Shown: positions 17,603 to 26,874 of the stretch, piece after piece
Position numbering within the stretch: position 1 is the stretch's first letter
How the letters are laid out: every line of letters begins with the position of its first letter
Assembly: GCF_017309385.1 (NCBI RefSeq)
Contig: NZ_JAFJMJ010000001.1
Location: forward strand, 2,790,001-2,854,000
From: Amycolatopsis sp. 195334CR
Lineage (GTDB): Bacteria > Actinomycetota > Actinomycetes > Mycobacteriales > Pseudonocardiaceae
Length of the DNA: 64,000 nucleotides
Direction of reading: 5' to 3'
The notes under the pieces: generated by a model
Told to the model about the DNA's origin: nothing
The model's input: only the letters and a program-made list of their open reading frames with translations
Databases searched by the model: none
Made by a program: the position numbers and the translations under genes

Positions 17603-19342
17603 ATGAGCGACAGGATCGACAACGCGCTGGACTGCTGGCGCCACCGCCTCGACTGGCGGCCGGTGTCGGGCACCCCGGCGCTGTCCGGCCGCTGGGCGAT
17701 CGTGGTGCCCGACCTCGACGACGGCGACCGGTTCGCCGCGGTGCTCCGGGAGTTCGGCGCCGAGCCGATCCTGGTGCCCGCCGGCGACCGCGGGGCGATG
17801 GCCGACTGCTTCCGCATCTTCCGCGAGCTGTCCGGGGTGGTCTCCCTCCTCGCGCTCGCCGAAACCGACGGCGACCTCCCGCCCGGCGTCGCGTCCACTG
17901 TGTACCTGATGCAGGCGCTCGGCGACGCGGGCCAGTCCGTACCGCTCTGGTGCGTCACCCGCGGCGCGATGGCCACCGGTGGCGACCCGGTGCAGGCGCT
18001 GCTCTGGGGCCTCGGCCGCGCCGCCGTGCTGGAGAACCCGCACCGCTGGGGCGGCATAGTCGACCTGCCCGCCGAGTTCGACGCGGACACCGCACGCCTG
18101 TTCGCCACCGCGTTGTCCCACCGCGGCGGGGACAACCGCTTCGCCATCGACCGCGGCAGGCTCTACGCGGCCCGCACCGTTCGCGAGCCCGGGCACGACT
18201 GGGTCCCGCGCGGCACCGTGCTCATCACCGGCGGCACCGGCGCGCTCGGCACCCGCGTCGCGCGGTGGGCGGCCGAACAGGGCGCGGAGCACCTCGTGCT
18301 GGTCAGCCGCCGCGGTCCGGCCGCGGCCGAGGCGGCGGAGCTGCGCAAGCTGCTGGCGGGCACCCGGGTCACCATGGCCGCCGCCGACGTCACCGACGAG
18401 GCTTCGCTCGCCAGGCTCAAGCAGGAGTGCGGCCCGATCGACGCGGTGGTGCACACCGCCGGGCACGACGCCGTCGGCCCGTTGCCCGAACTGCGCCCGG
18501 CCGACCTGCTCACCCGGGTCGTCGGCGCGCGCAACCTCGACCGCGTCTTCGCCGCCACCGAACTCGACGCCTTCGTCCTGATGTCCACATTGGACGGCGT
18601 GCAGGGACGGGCCGGCCAGGGCGCGGCGGCGGCGACGAGCGCCTACCTGGCCGCGCTCGCCGAACGCCGCCGCGCTCGCGGCGGCCGGGCGCACGCACTG
18701 GCCTACGACTGTCGCGGCACCGACGACCTGCGGATCTTCGTGTTCCCGGACCGGCTCGGCCAGCCTGGGCTGGCCGCGGACCTGTGCGATCGCTCGCCCG
18801 ACTTCGCCGCCACCTACGCCGAATGCGAGCAGCGGCTGGCCAGGTACACCGATCCCCGGCACGGCCAGGACTGGGCGACGATGGTCGCGCTCGCCGCGAT
18901 GTGGCGGGCCCACGGCGTGCGCCCGGCGCGGGTGCTCGGCCACGGCGTCGGCGAGATCGCGGCGGCGGTGGTCGGCGGCTCGCTCACCGTGGAGGAGGGC
19001 GCGAAGGCGGTCGCCGTGCGCTCGCAGGAGATGGTCGCGGTGTCCCTGCCGGAGAGCGAGGTGGCCGACCGGATCGCCCGCTGGCACGGCCGGATCGGCG
19101 TGCTCGCGGTCGACGGGCCCCAGTCGGTGGTGGTGTCCGGGGACCCGGCCGCGATCGACGAGCTGACCTTCCGCTTCCGCGCCGGTCGCATCACCGTGCG
19201 CCGCCTGGTCCGGGCGTCGTCGGGCGGTGCGGAGGCGTTCCAGCGCAACCTGTCCGCCTACCGCGAGCACGGGTACCGGCTGATCGAGATGACCGGCCCG
19301 CCGGTGCCCGCGCGCCCGGCGCGATCGCTCGAGGTGGGCTGA
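17603..19342 (+). CDS. Catalytically degenerate PKS protein A (KR + partial AT)
   Basis: 579 residues with modular polyketide synthase homology but no complete module. Residues about 1-195 resemble the KR structural subdomain; 203-375 are a KR with the NADP motif TGGTGALG. The catalytic Tyr of GQGNYAAANA is Ala (GQGAAAATSAY, 338-348), and the conserved Lys region reads VVGARNLD. Residues about 378-560 are a shortened AT: GQGAQW is replaced by DRLGQP, and the nucleophile motif GHSXGE reads GHGVGE (Ser to Gly448). There is no ACP. The frame is fully open, with GGAGG before the ATG. It overlaps gene B by one base. The homology is clear; a non-catalytic function is inferred. Confidence 0.72.
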   Translation: MSDRIDNALDCWRHRLDWRPVSGTPALSGRWAIVVPDLDDGDRFAAVLREFGAEPILVPAGDRGAMADCFRIFRELSGVVSLLALAETDGDLPPGVASTVYLMQALGDAGQSVPLWCVTRGAMATGGDPVQALLWGLGRAAVLENPHRWGGIVDLPAEFDADTARLFATALSHRGGDNRFAIDRGRLYAARTVREPGHDWVPRGTVLITGGTGALGTRVARWAAEQGAEHLVLVSRRGPAAAEAAELRKLLAGTRVTMAAADVTDEASLARLKQECGPIDAVVHTAGHDAVGPLPELRPADLLTRVVGARNLDRVFAATELDAFVLMSTLDGVQGRAGQGAAAATSAYLAALAERRRARGGRAHALAYDCRGTDDLRIFVFPDRLGQPGLAADLCDRSPDFAATYAECEQRLARYTDPRHGQDWATMVALAAMWRAHGVRPARVLGHGVGEIAAAVVGGSLTVEEGAKAVAVRSQEMVAVSLPESEVADRIARWHGRIGVLAVDGPQSVVVSGDPAAIDELTFRFRAGRITVRRLVRASSGGAEAFQRNLSAYREHGYRLIEMTGPPVPARPARSLEVG

Positions 19343-21828
19343 TGGTCTTCGACCTGGTCGAGCCGATCGCCGGGACCGGCGCGCTCCTGTGCTGCGGAGA
19401 CCTCCGCGAGGAAACCCACCCGTGGCTCGCGGGCAAGCCGTTGCCCGCCGAGCTGGTGACCGAACTGCTCGCGCTCGCCGGTGCGGAGGCGGGGTGCGGG
19501 CACGTGCGTGAACTACGCGTGGAAGCGGATCTCCTGCTGCCCGCGCGGTTCCAGGTGCGCGTCGGCGCGCTGGAGAACGGCATGCGCGCGGTCCACCTCT
19601 ACACGCGCTCCGGCGAGGACTGGACCCGGCACGCGACCGGCATCGTCGAACCCGCGGTGGCCACCGAACCCGCCGACGACGGTTGGCACCCGCGGCCACC
19701 GCTGCCCCGGGCGGCCGGACCGGAGCCGCGGGTGGTCCCGTTCACCACCACCGAGCAGGCCCGGGAACTGGCGCGCGGCGGGGAACGCCTGGTGTTCGCC
19801 GACGAGCACGAGGCCACCGCCGTGGTGCTGCCGGAGGTGCTCGGTTCGGCCACACCACCGCTGATCGTGCGCGCGGGCGTTGCGTATGCGTTGGACAGCA
19901 ACGAAAGCACGGACGACGAACCGATCGCGGTCATCGGGGTGAGCGGGCGCTTCCCCGGCGAGATCGGGCCGGTGCCCGAGGATCGCGGCTGGGATGTGGC
20001 GCCACACGGCGCTTTCCTGCGTGCGCCGGGCGATTTCGACGCGGCGTTCTTCGGGATGACCGGGGAACAGGCGCTGGTGGTCGATCCGCAACACCGGTTG
20101 CTGCTGGAAACCGCTTGGGAGGCCTTCGAAAACGCCGGGATCGACCCGGAACGGATGCGCGGCGAGAAGGTCGGGGTGTTCACCGGCGTGCACGGCAGGC
20201 ACTACGAATCGCTGGTGTGGGCGGCCTCCATGGACGCGCCGCCGATGCCCGCCGCGGTGCGCGTGGCGCAGGCGTTCGGCCTCGCCGGTCCGGCGGTGGA
20301 GACCGGTGAAGCGTGCCGGCGGGCCGTCGAATCGCTGCGCCGGGGCGAGTCGTCGATGGCGCTGGCGGGCTGGGCGAGCGTGCTGGCCACCCCGGACGCG
20401 GTCGCCGACGATCCGGCGGAAGGCGCCGGAATCCTGCTCCTGCAACGACTTTCCGAGGCCGAACGGCTCGGCCATCCGGTGCTGGCCACGGTGCCAGAGC
20501 GACCGGGCTCGGTACCGGAACTGCTCGAATCGGTGCGGCGGACGGTCCGGCCGGAACCCGCCGAGCCGATCGCCGACCTGCCGATGGCGTGGCCGCTGTC
20601 GGCGAAGTCCGAAGCCGCCTTGCGCGCGCGGGCCACCCAGCTACTGTCCTGTTTGGACACCGACGCGCCGGCGGACATCGGGCTCTCACTGACCGAGCGG
20701 ACCGAGTTCACCCAGCGGGCGGTGATCATCGGCGAGCACCCCGACGAGTTCCGGGAAGCGCTGACCGCACTCGCCGAAGGGCGCACCGCGCCGAACCTCG
20801 TACTCGGATCCGCCGCCGAAACCACCGCGCCGGTGCTCGTCTTCCCCGGCGGTGAACTGGACTGGACGAGCAACGAACTGCTGGAGCACCCGGTGTTCGC
20901 CGACCGGATCGCCGACTGCGAGCGGGCGCTGTCCCCGCACGTCGACTGGTCGCTGACCGAGTTGCTGCACAACGAACTGGTGCCGGACCGCGTGGACGTG
21001 GTGCTGCCGGTGCGGTGGGCGGTGCAGGTCGCGGTCGCGGCGCTGTGGGAGTCGTTCGGCGTGCGGCCGTCCGCGGTGCTCGGGCACGGCGACGGGGAGA
21101 TCGCCGCCGCCGTGGTCTGCGGTGCGTTGTCCCTCGAGGACGGTGCGAAGGTGGCCGCGCTGCGGGCGCGGGCGTTGCGGGGCATCGTCGGCCGCGGTGG
21201 CGTGGTCGCGGTTTCCCTGCCGGAGCACGAGGTGGTGGACCGGATCGGCTTCTGGCCGGGCCGGGTGGCCGTGGCCGCCATCGACTCGCCGGAGTCGGTG
21301 CTGGTCAGCGGCGACGCCGCGGCGCTGGACGAGCTGATGTACCGGTTCAAGGCGGACCGGATCCGGGTGCGGCGGCTGCCGGTCGGCCACGCCGCGCACT
21401 CGGCCCACGTGGAGGAGATCGAGCAGCTGGTCAAGGACCTGCTCGCCGGGATCACCCCGGCCGCGGCCGCGGTGCCGTTCTTCTCCACGGTCACCGGCGA
21501 CTGGTTCGACACCACCGAGCTGACCGCCGACTACTGGTACTGGAACCTCCGCCAGCCGGTGCTGTTCGCGCACGCACACAAGGCGCTCGCCGACCAGGGC
21601 TGCGTGTTCGCCGAGGCGGGCGATCCCGGTGGCCTGCGGCCGTTCCTCACCGCGGTGGCCGGCGCGCACCTGCGGGGTGCCGCGGTGGACTGGCGCGCCT
21701 GCTTCCCCGGTGCCCGCCGCGTCGCGCTGCCCACCTACCCCTTCCAGCGCGAGCGGTACTGGATCGACCTCACGCACTCCGGATCGCCAGCGTCTGCAGC
21801 TCGACCGGCAGGTCACACCGCCGCTTGA
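19342..21828 (+). CDS. Catalytically degenerate PKS protein B (DH-like + KS + AT)
   Basis: 828 residues. Residues 13-105 resemble a PKS dehydratase but THPWLAGKPLP lacks the catalytic His. Residues 192-382 are the front half of a ketosynthase (DPQHRLLLETAWEAFENAGI); the DTACSSS region is shortened to ETGEACRRA, and the later HGTGT and GHXXXAAG parts are absent. Residues 416-800 are a nearly full AT, but GQGAQW reads GGELDW and the nucleophile motif reads GHGDGE (Ser to Gly583); the AHS histidine and the C-terminal LPTYPFQRERYW remain. No ACP is present. It is translationally coupled to gene A. Its end overlaps the convergent LuxR gene by 59 nt. Confidence 0.72.
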   Translation: MVFDLVEPIAGTGALLCCGDLREETHPWLAGKPLPAELVTELLALAGAEAGCGHVRELRVEADLLLPARFQVRVGALENGMRAVHLYTRSGEDWTRHATGIVEPAVATEPADDGWHPRPPLPRAAGPEPRVVPFTTTEQARELARGGERLVFADEHEATAVVLPEVLGSATPPLIVRAGVAYALDSNESTDDEPIAVIGVSGRFPGEIGPVPEDRGWDVAPHGAFLRAPGDFDAAFFGMTGEQALVVDPQHRLLLETAWEAFENAGIDPERMRGEKVGVFTGVHGRHYESLVWAASMDAPPMPAAVRVAQAFGLAGPAVETGEACRRAVESLRRGESSMALAGWASVLATPDAVADDPAEGAGILLLQRLSEAERLGHPVLATVPERPGSVPELLESVRRTVRPEPAEPIADLPMAWPLSAKSEAALRARATQLLSCLDTDAPADIGLSLTERTEFTQRAVIIGEHPDEFREALTALAEGRTAPNLVLGSAAETTAPVLVFPGGELDWTSNELLEHPVFADRIADCERALSPHVDWSLTELLHNELVPDRVDVVLPVRWAVQVAVAALWESFGVRPSAVLGHGDGEIAAAVVCGALSLEDGAKVAALRARALRGIVGRGGVVAVSLPEHEVVDRIGFWPGRVAVAAIDSPESVLVSGDAAALDELMYRFKADRIRVRRLPVGHAAHSAHVEEIEQLVKDLLAGITPAAAAVPFFSTVTGDWFDTTELTADYWYWNLRQPVLFAHAHKALADQGCVFAEAGDPGGLRPFLTAVAGAHLRGAAVDWRACFPGARRVALPTYPFQRERYWIDLTHSGSPASAARPAGHTAA

Positions 21829-24226
21829 TGCCCAGTTTCCGGTACGTCCTGGTCAGGTGCTGCTCCACAGTGGACACCGTGATGTAGAGCTTGCCCGCGA
21901 TCTCCCGGTTCGAGCAGCCGCACACCGCGAGCGCGGCCACGCGGCTCTCCGACTCGCTGAGTTTTTCCAGTCCGCGCACGGTTTCCGCGGCCGGGCGCAC
22001 CATCGGCTTCGGCTTGACCTTCGGCACCTGCGGGCGCCGTTCTCCGGCCAGCAACTGCAATGCCTTGGCCCGTTCGAGCCGGTCACCGCCGGCTTCCAGC
22101 AGCTTGACCGCCTCGGCCACCAACTGCGGTCGCTGGCCGGGTTCGCTGGCCGCGGCCAGCACCCGCAGGGAGATCCCGCGCACCCGCGGCTGGTCGGGAC
22201 CGGCCAGCGCGAGCTGCGCGTCGACCAGTTTGCGGGCCTGCCCTCGGTTGCCCAGTTCGAGCCAGGCCTGGGCGGCGCCGGTCCGCCACGGCACCACCGA
22301 CGGCTGGTCCATCCCCCACTTGTGCATCAGCTCACCGCAGAACAGGAAGTCGGCGAGCGCGGCCTGGTGCCTGCCGATGGTCATGCTGTACTGCCCGCGC
22401 GCGTAGGCGTAGTGCAGGCCGAACCGGGTGTCGAACATGGCCTGCGGCACCGGCCGCTCGGCGATCTCGGCGGCCTCGTCCAGCCGCCCCATGCCGATCA
22501 GCGCCAGCAGCAGGTTGGCCAGCGGGAAACCGATGCCGACGCCCCAGCCGCGTTCGGACAGCACCCGCAGCGCTTCACTCGCCTCGCGGTGCGCGACGGT
22601 GAGTTCCCCTTGGCGCATCGCGATTTCCGCGCGGACGGCGGCCAGCAGCGCCTGCCCGGTGCGGCTGGTGGTGCGCAACCGGAGGTGGTGCAGCCGACCC
22701 CAGTGCGCGGCGGCGTCCAGCCTGCCCGCGTAGATCAGCGTGAGCAGCGCGCCGAACTCCTCCTGCGGGGAGATCTGGTCGCGCTCCCCGAACTGCGAGC
22801 GCTGCAGCAGGTGCTCGGCGCCCAGCACGGTCGGCTTCGGCGCGCCACCCGCCTGCCCGCCGGGCAGCAACTGGTCGAACCGGATCCGCCGCTTCAGCCC
22901 GGGATAGGTGGTGCTGAGCCAGAGTTCGGCCTGCGCCAGCTGGTGCGCGTCCCCGGCCAGACCGCGGATGGTGGCCAGTGCTTCCTCGTGCTTTCCCTGC
23001 CACAGCAGGTAACCGACGAGTTCGGTGGTGTCGCGGCCGGCGAGCCTGCCGTCGCGGGCGGCGGTCACCAGCGGTTCGAGGTGCCGGGCGGACTGCCCGG
23101 GGTCGAGCCGCCAGGTGATCCTCGCCAGCAGCGCGGCCAGGTCGAGCCGGTGCGCGGGATCGGTGGTGCAGGTGCGCGCGAGTTCCAGGTACCGGACGGC
23201 GTCGGCGGGGCGCTGGTCGCGCAACGCGGCGTCGGCCGCGTCGCCCAGCACGGCGGCCGCCCAGTCCGGGCGCAGGCGCGGGGCCCGCAGCAGGTGCCCG
23301 GCCACCACCTCCGGTGCCGCACCCGCGGTGTGGGTCAGCACGGCCGCGCGTTCGTGCAGGTCGGCGGCGGCCTCCGCGGAGAACGTGCCCAGTGCCGCGG
23401 CGGCGACGTCCGGGTGGGCCTGGTCGCCGGGGTTGAGCAGGCCGCTCGCCCGCAGCGCCAGCAGGTCGGCGTCGACCTCGCGGCCGAGCAGTTCGGCCAC
23501 GTCCTCGGCCGAACCGACCACGGCGATGCCGCCGAGCACCTCGACGGTGGACGGCGCCGCCCGGTGCAGGCAGCCGAGCAGCGCCTCGGTGAACCGGCCC
23601 TCGGTCAGCCCGCGCATCAGCTGGGGGTTGCCGCCGGTGAGCGGGAGGTCGTTCCCGGCGGGCAGCGGGTCCACCGGCAACGCGGTGAAGTGCGGCTGGC
23701 GCGAGAGTTCCGCGCGCACCGGCGGGTCGAGGGCCAGCGGACCGGCGCCTTCGGTGAGCACCACGGTCACCCGCTGCCCGCCGAGCCGCCGCACCAGGTA
23801 GAGCAGGCAGCTCATCGAGGGCGCGTCGCAGTACTGGGCGTCGTCGAGCAGGATCGCCAGCGGCCGCTCGGCTGCCAGCGCGAACAATGCGGCGCCGACC
23901 GCGCGTGACACCCGCAGCAGTTCGTTGTCGGCCACCACGCGGTCGGGATCGTGGTCGAGCGCCTTGGCGATCCGCTCGTCGGCGAGCGCGGACGCGGGGA
24001 GCAGCTGGGCGAGCGCGCCGAAGGGCAGGCCCTGCTCGGCACGGGCGCAGCCGGCCCGCAGCACGAGCGCGCCGGAGTCCTCGGCGAGGTCGGCGAACCG
24101 GGTCAGCAGCGCGGTCTTGCCGCAGGTGACGCCCCCGGTCAGCACCGTCGCGGAGCCGGTGCCGGACTCGGCGGCGGCCAGCCGCGCCTTGAGCACCGCG
24201 ACCTGCTCGTCCCGTGCGATCAGCAT
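21770..24226 (-). CDS. Large ATP-binding LuxR (LAL) transcriptional regulator
   Basis: 818 residues. An N-terminal AAA ATPase has Walker A GGVTCGKT (about 31-38) and Walker B LAILLDDAQ. A long TPR-like helical middle leads to a C-terminal LuxR HTH with LSESESRVAALAVCGCSNRE and ITVSTVEQHLTRTYRKLGI. LAL proteins are typical pathway-specific activators in antibiotic clusters. It faces the degenerate PKS pair and is divergent from the SARP gene, sharing the region that carries two ARE sites. The frame is intact and full length is slightly short for the family (usually 850-950). Confidence 0.87.
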   Translation of the reverse strand: MLIARDEQVAVLKARLAAAESGTGSATVLTGGVTCGKTALLTRFADLAEDSGALVLRAGCARAEQGLPFGALAQLLPASALADERIAKALDHDPDRVVADNELLRVSRAVGAALFALAAERPLAILLDDAQYCDAPSMSCLLYLVRRLGGQRVTVVLTEGAGPLALDPPVRAELSRQPHFTALPVDPLPAGNDLPLTGGNPQLMRGLTEGRFTEALLGCLHRAAPSTVEVLGGIAVVGSAEDVAELLGREVDADLLALRASGLLNPGDQAHPDVAAAALGTFSAEAAADLHERAAVLTHTAGAAPEVVAGHLLRAPRLRPDWAAAVLGDAADAALRDQRPADAVRYLELARTCTTDPAHRLDLAALLARITWRLDPGQSARHLEPLVTAARDGRLAGRDTTELVGYLLWQGKHEEALATIRGLAGDAHQLAQAELWLSTTYPGLKRRIRFDQLLPGGQAGGAPKPTVLGAEHLLQRSQFGERDQISPQEEFGALLTLIYAGRLDAAAHWGRLHHLRLRTTSRTGQALLAAVRAEIAMRQGELTVAHREASEALRVLSERGWGVGIGFPLANLLLALIGMGRLDEAAEIAERPVPQAMFDTRFGLHYAYARGQYSMTIGRHQAALADFLFCGELMHKWGMDQPSVVPWRTGAAQAWLELGNRGQARKLVDAQLALAGPDQPRVRGISLRVLAAASEPGQRPQLVAEAVKLLEAGGDRLERAKALQLLAGERRPQVPKVKPKPMVRPAAETVRGLEKLSESESRVAALAVCGCSNREIAGKLYITVSTVEQHLTRTYRKLGIKRRCDLPVELQTLAIRSA

Positions 24227-24547
24227 GATGTCCCCTTTGCGTCGTGTGCGGGGTTCGAGCGAAAGTTAGCCGAGAAAAAGGGGTCGATCCCGGGAATCGA
24301 GGTCGGCTCGAGTGGGATCCGACAAGCTGTCGAGGTGGGCGCGATGGCCAAGATCGGCAGCTTCCGGTCGTTTTGCCCGACTCCGCGCGGCTGTCTGCGT
24401 AAGGTGGGAGGGGTCGACCACTCGACGAAAAAACCGACCGACCGGTACCGAAACCGTTGACAAAACCGACCGCCCGGTTTTGAATTTTGGGTATCGGGCC
24501 GCTGGCAGGGGTGACCACCGGCTCGCCGACGAGCTGAGGGAGCTGTG
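24227..24547. promoter_or_regulatory. Divergent LAL/SARP intergenic region with two ARE sites
   Basis: 321-nt gene-free region. Two sites like the GBL-receptor ARE consensus (ANAWACNNACYNNNCGGTTTKTTT) lie at 24429-24452, where the left half matches fully, and at 24461-24484, whose core AAAACCG-N6-CGGTTTT is a perfect inverted repeat. They are 32 nt apart. A -35 TTGACA (24457-24462) and -10-like TTGAAT (24480-24485) overlap the second site, so a bound receptor would block the SARP promoter. I see nothing clear in 24227-24428. Confidence 0.7.
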
Positions 24548-25366
24548 ATGGACATCCGGGTGCTGGGTCCGCTTGAAGTCCAGTTTTGCGGCAGAACGGT
24601 CGCGCCGACGGCGGCCAAGGAACGCAAGCTGCTGGCCATGCTCACCGTGCACGCCGGAGAGCTCGTTCCCGACTCGGCGCTGTTCGAGGAGTTGTGGGGT
24701 GGCAAGATCCCCCGCAGCGCCCGGACCACCCTGCAGACCTACGTGCTCCACCTGCGGTCCATGATCGGTGCGGCGGGCGCGGGCGCCGAAGACGGCCGCA
24801 CCCGGGACCCGAAGGCGATCCTGGCGCGGGAGATAGGGGGCTATGTTCTCCGTGATGAGGGGTTCACGATCGACGTCAAGGAGTTCGACCGGCTCGCCGA
24901 GGCCGGGCACCGCGCTCGCGAGGCCGGTGACTTCGCCGGGGCGTCGGAGAAGTTCGGGCGCGCGCTGGCGCTCTGGCGCGGTCGCGCGCTGGCCGACGTG
25001 ATGCCAGGGGGGTTGCTCGAGGTCGAGGTGCACCGCCTGGAGGAGGCCAGGCTGTGCGTGCTCGACCGCCGGATCGACGCCGATCTCCGGCTCGGCAGGC
25101 ACCACGAACTGCTCGGTGAGCTCACCGCGCTGGTGGCCCGCAACCCCACGCACGAAGGACTGCACGGGCACCTCATGCTCGCGCTGCAGCGGGCCGGCCG
25201 ACGGGGCGACGCCATCGACGTCTACCTGCGGTTGCGCACCCGCCTGGTCGAGGGACTGGGCCTCGAGCCGTCCTTGACCCTGCGCCGACTGCACCGGTGC
25301 ATCCTCACCTCCGATCAGGAACCGACCCGGCCCGGGGACGCGCTCTTCCCCGCGCTCACCGCATGA
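24548..25366 (+). CDS. SARP-family transcriptional activator
   Basis: 272-residue Streptomyces antibiotic regulatory protein. An OmpR-type winged helix (about 1-95) with VLGPLEVQFCGRTVAPTAAK and SARTTLQTYVLHLR precedes a bacterial transcriptional activation domain (about 110-255) with FGRALALWRGRALADV. The ATG has GAGGGAG upstream. SARPs activate secondary-metabolite genes and are often the last step of GBL cascades; the two AREs in its promoter fit that. It lies 54 nt before a GBL-receptor-like gene. Confidence 0.9.
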   Translation: MDIRVLGPLEVQFCGRTVAPTAAKERKLLAMLTVHAGELVPDSALFEELWGGKIPRSARTTLQTYVLHLRSMIGAAGAGAEDGRTRDPKAILAREIGGYVLRDEGFTIDVKEFDRLAEAGHRAREAGDFAGASEKFGRALALWRGRALADVMPGGLLEVEVHRLEEARLCVLDRRIDADLRLGRHHELLGELTALVARNPTHEGLHGHLMLALQRAGRRGDAIDVYLRLRTRLVEGLGLEPSLTLRRLHRCILTSDQEPTRPGDALFPALTA

Positions 25367-25420
25367 GGCGGGCCGGGATGAGCTGTCACATCGTTCGTCC
25401 CAGCAGTCGAGGAGCCCCCT

Positions 25421-26077
25421 GTGGCCAAGCAGCACCGGTCGGAGCAGACCAGGAACGAGATAGTGAGGTGTGCCGCCAGGCTCTTCGACCGTGACGGCTT
25501 CCCGACCGCCAGCATGTCCGAGATCAGCCAGGCGGCCGGGGTGACCAAGGGGGCGGTCTACTTCCACTTCGCGTCGAAGGACGAGCTCGTCGGCGCGGTG
25601 CAGGAACTCGGCTGCGTGATGCTGGAGTCCCACGCGGCCAAGCTCGCGTCCAACGAGAACTCCCCGCTGCAGACCGTGATCGACCTGACCCACACGCTCG
25701 CCGCCTGGCTGGACGCCAGCCCGGTGGTCCGCGCCTGCATGCGCACCGCCCGCGAGTGCGCCGACCGCGGCGCCCCGTTCAGCGACTTCTACCAGGCCTT
25801 CCTCAAGGCGATCAGCGACGCGCTCGCGCGCGCGGACGCGGCGGGCGAGCTCAAGCCGGGCGTGGCCCAGGACGCGGTGCTGACCCAGGTGGTCGCCGCC
25901 AGCGCCGGCCTCGAGGTGCTGTGGTGGGCGGGCACCCTGCCCCGGCCGCGCACGCTGGCGGTGACCAAGGTCTGGGAGGTGCTGCTGCCCGGCATCGCGG
26001 TGCCCGCGCGCACCAGCCGGCTGGAGCGCACCGGCAGCTCGGCCGCCGCGGCCCGGCCCCCGGTCAGCTTCGGCTGA
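25421..26077 (+). CDS. GBL-receptor-like TetR regulator (first copy)
   Basis: 218 residues. The N-terminal HTH has MSEISQAAGVTKGAVYFHFA, the form typical of ArpA/ScbR receptors. The C-terminal ligand domain has VLWWAGTLPRPRTLAVTKVW. The GTG follows GAGGAG. Because a second, more canonical copy lies next to afsA, this may be a pseudo-receptor of the ScbR2 type; that is inference. It ends with a 14-nt overlap against the convergent second copy and probably shares the SARP transcript. Confidence 0.83.
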   Translation: MAKQHRSEQTRNEIVRCAARLFDRDGFPTASMSEISQAAGVTKGAVYFHFASKDELVGAVQELGCVMLESHAAKLASNENSPLQTVIDLTHTLAAWLDASPVVRACMRTARECADRGAPFSDFYQAFLKAISDALARADAAGELKPGVAQDAVLTQVVAASAGLEVLWWAGTLPRPRTLAVTKVWEVLLPGIAVPARTSRLERTGSSAAAARPPVSFG

Positions 26078-26717
26078 CCCCGTTCGCCGGTTCGGCGACC
26101 TCCCCCAGCTCACTGCCCTCGGGGCGGAACTTGTGCAGCCGCCGCGCCGGCACGATGCCGGGCAGCGTGATCCGCCACATCATGGTCACCCGCTCGGTGA
26201 TGTCCTCGCGCTGGGTGAGCACCTCGGAGCTGATCTGCACCCCGGTGAACGAGGCGATGACGAAGGTGGCGATGTCCACCGGATCCAGTTCCGGGCGCAG
26301 ATCCCCTTGGCGCGCGGCGCTTTCCAGGCAGGTCTGCACCAGCCCGATCCAGTTCCGGTAGGCGTCCGGGGTGGGCGTGGAGAAGGTGCCCTGCTCGATC
26401 ACCAGCCGGATGCCCGCCCGCACGCGCGGGTTGTTCCGCAGGCTGATCGCCATGCCGTGGGACAGGTCGATCGCGGTCTGCAGGGTGACCAGGTCCGGGT
26501 CCTCCGGCGGGGTCCAGATGGTGAACTGCTCCGAGATGATCGCCTTGGCGATCTCCTCCTTCGAGGAGAAGTGGAAGTACAGCGCTCCCTTGGTGACGCC
26601 CGCGCCCGCGATGATGTCGGTCAGCGTGCCGCCCTGGAAACCTCGCTCGTCGAACACCGTCGCCGCCGCATCCAGGATGGCCGTTCGCGTGAGCTCGGCC
26701 CGTTCCTGCTTGGGCAC
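26064..26717 (-). CDS. GBL receptor (ScbR/ArpA-like TetR regulator)
   Basis: 217 residues beginning MPKQERAELTRTAILDAAA, with HTH GGTLTDIIAGAGVTKGALYF, close to the classical autoregulator receptors. The C-terminal domain includes RVRAGIRLVIEQGTF and SFTGVQISSEVLT, a family signature. Such proteins repress ARE-containing promoters until a gamma-butyrolactone binds. It is divergent from the afsA-type gene, with a perfect-consensus ARE between them, the usual receptor/synthase pair. An ARE-mediated loop controlling itself, afsA and the SARP is likely. Confidence 0.9.
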   Translation of the reverse strand: MPKQERAELTRTAILDAAATVFDERGFQGGTLTDIIAGAGVTKGALYFHFSSKEEIAKAIISEQFTIWTPPEDPDLVTLQTAIDLSHGMAISLRNNPRVRAGIRLVIEQGTFSTPTPDAYRNWIGLVQTCLESAARQGDLRPELDPVDIATFVIASFTGVQISSEVLTQREDITERVTMMWRITLPGIVPARRLHKFRPEGSELGEVAEPANGVSRS

Positions 26718-26763
26718 GTACTACTCCCTGGGTTCTCGGGGGATCCAGTCGCCATTCCTTCGG

Positions 26764-26813
26764 CTGTTCGGAGGACTCAGGTACCGGTTCCCTGGTCTGT
26801 TCGGACGACTCAG
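26764..26813. repeat. 17-bp direct repeat in the receptor promoter
   Basis: CTGTTCGGAGGACTCAG (26764-26780) and CTGTTCGGACGACTCAG (26797-26813) differ at one base and are 33 nt apart, about three helix turns, so a bound dimer would meet both on one face. They lie upstream of the receptor gene and are distinct from the ARE. The binding protein is unknown. Confidence 0.5.
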
Positions 26814-26874
26814 CGGCCGAGATCCTACGGCCTGTAAGCGGTTAACCGAGAATTTATCATCCGAAGGGGTTGTA

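Noticed and set aside
17603..21828. Active modular PKS
   Set aside because: No ACP, and the KR, AT, DH and KS active sites are missing or changed, so polyketide synthesis by these proteins alone is not credible.
24266..26113. 615-codon minus-strand frame opposite SARP and the first receptor gene
   Set aside because: Shadow; opposite genes have clear families, and it would run through the ARE region.
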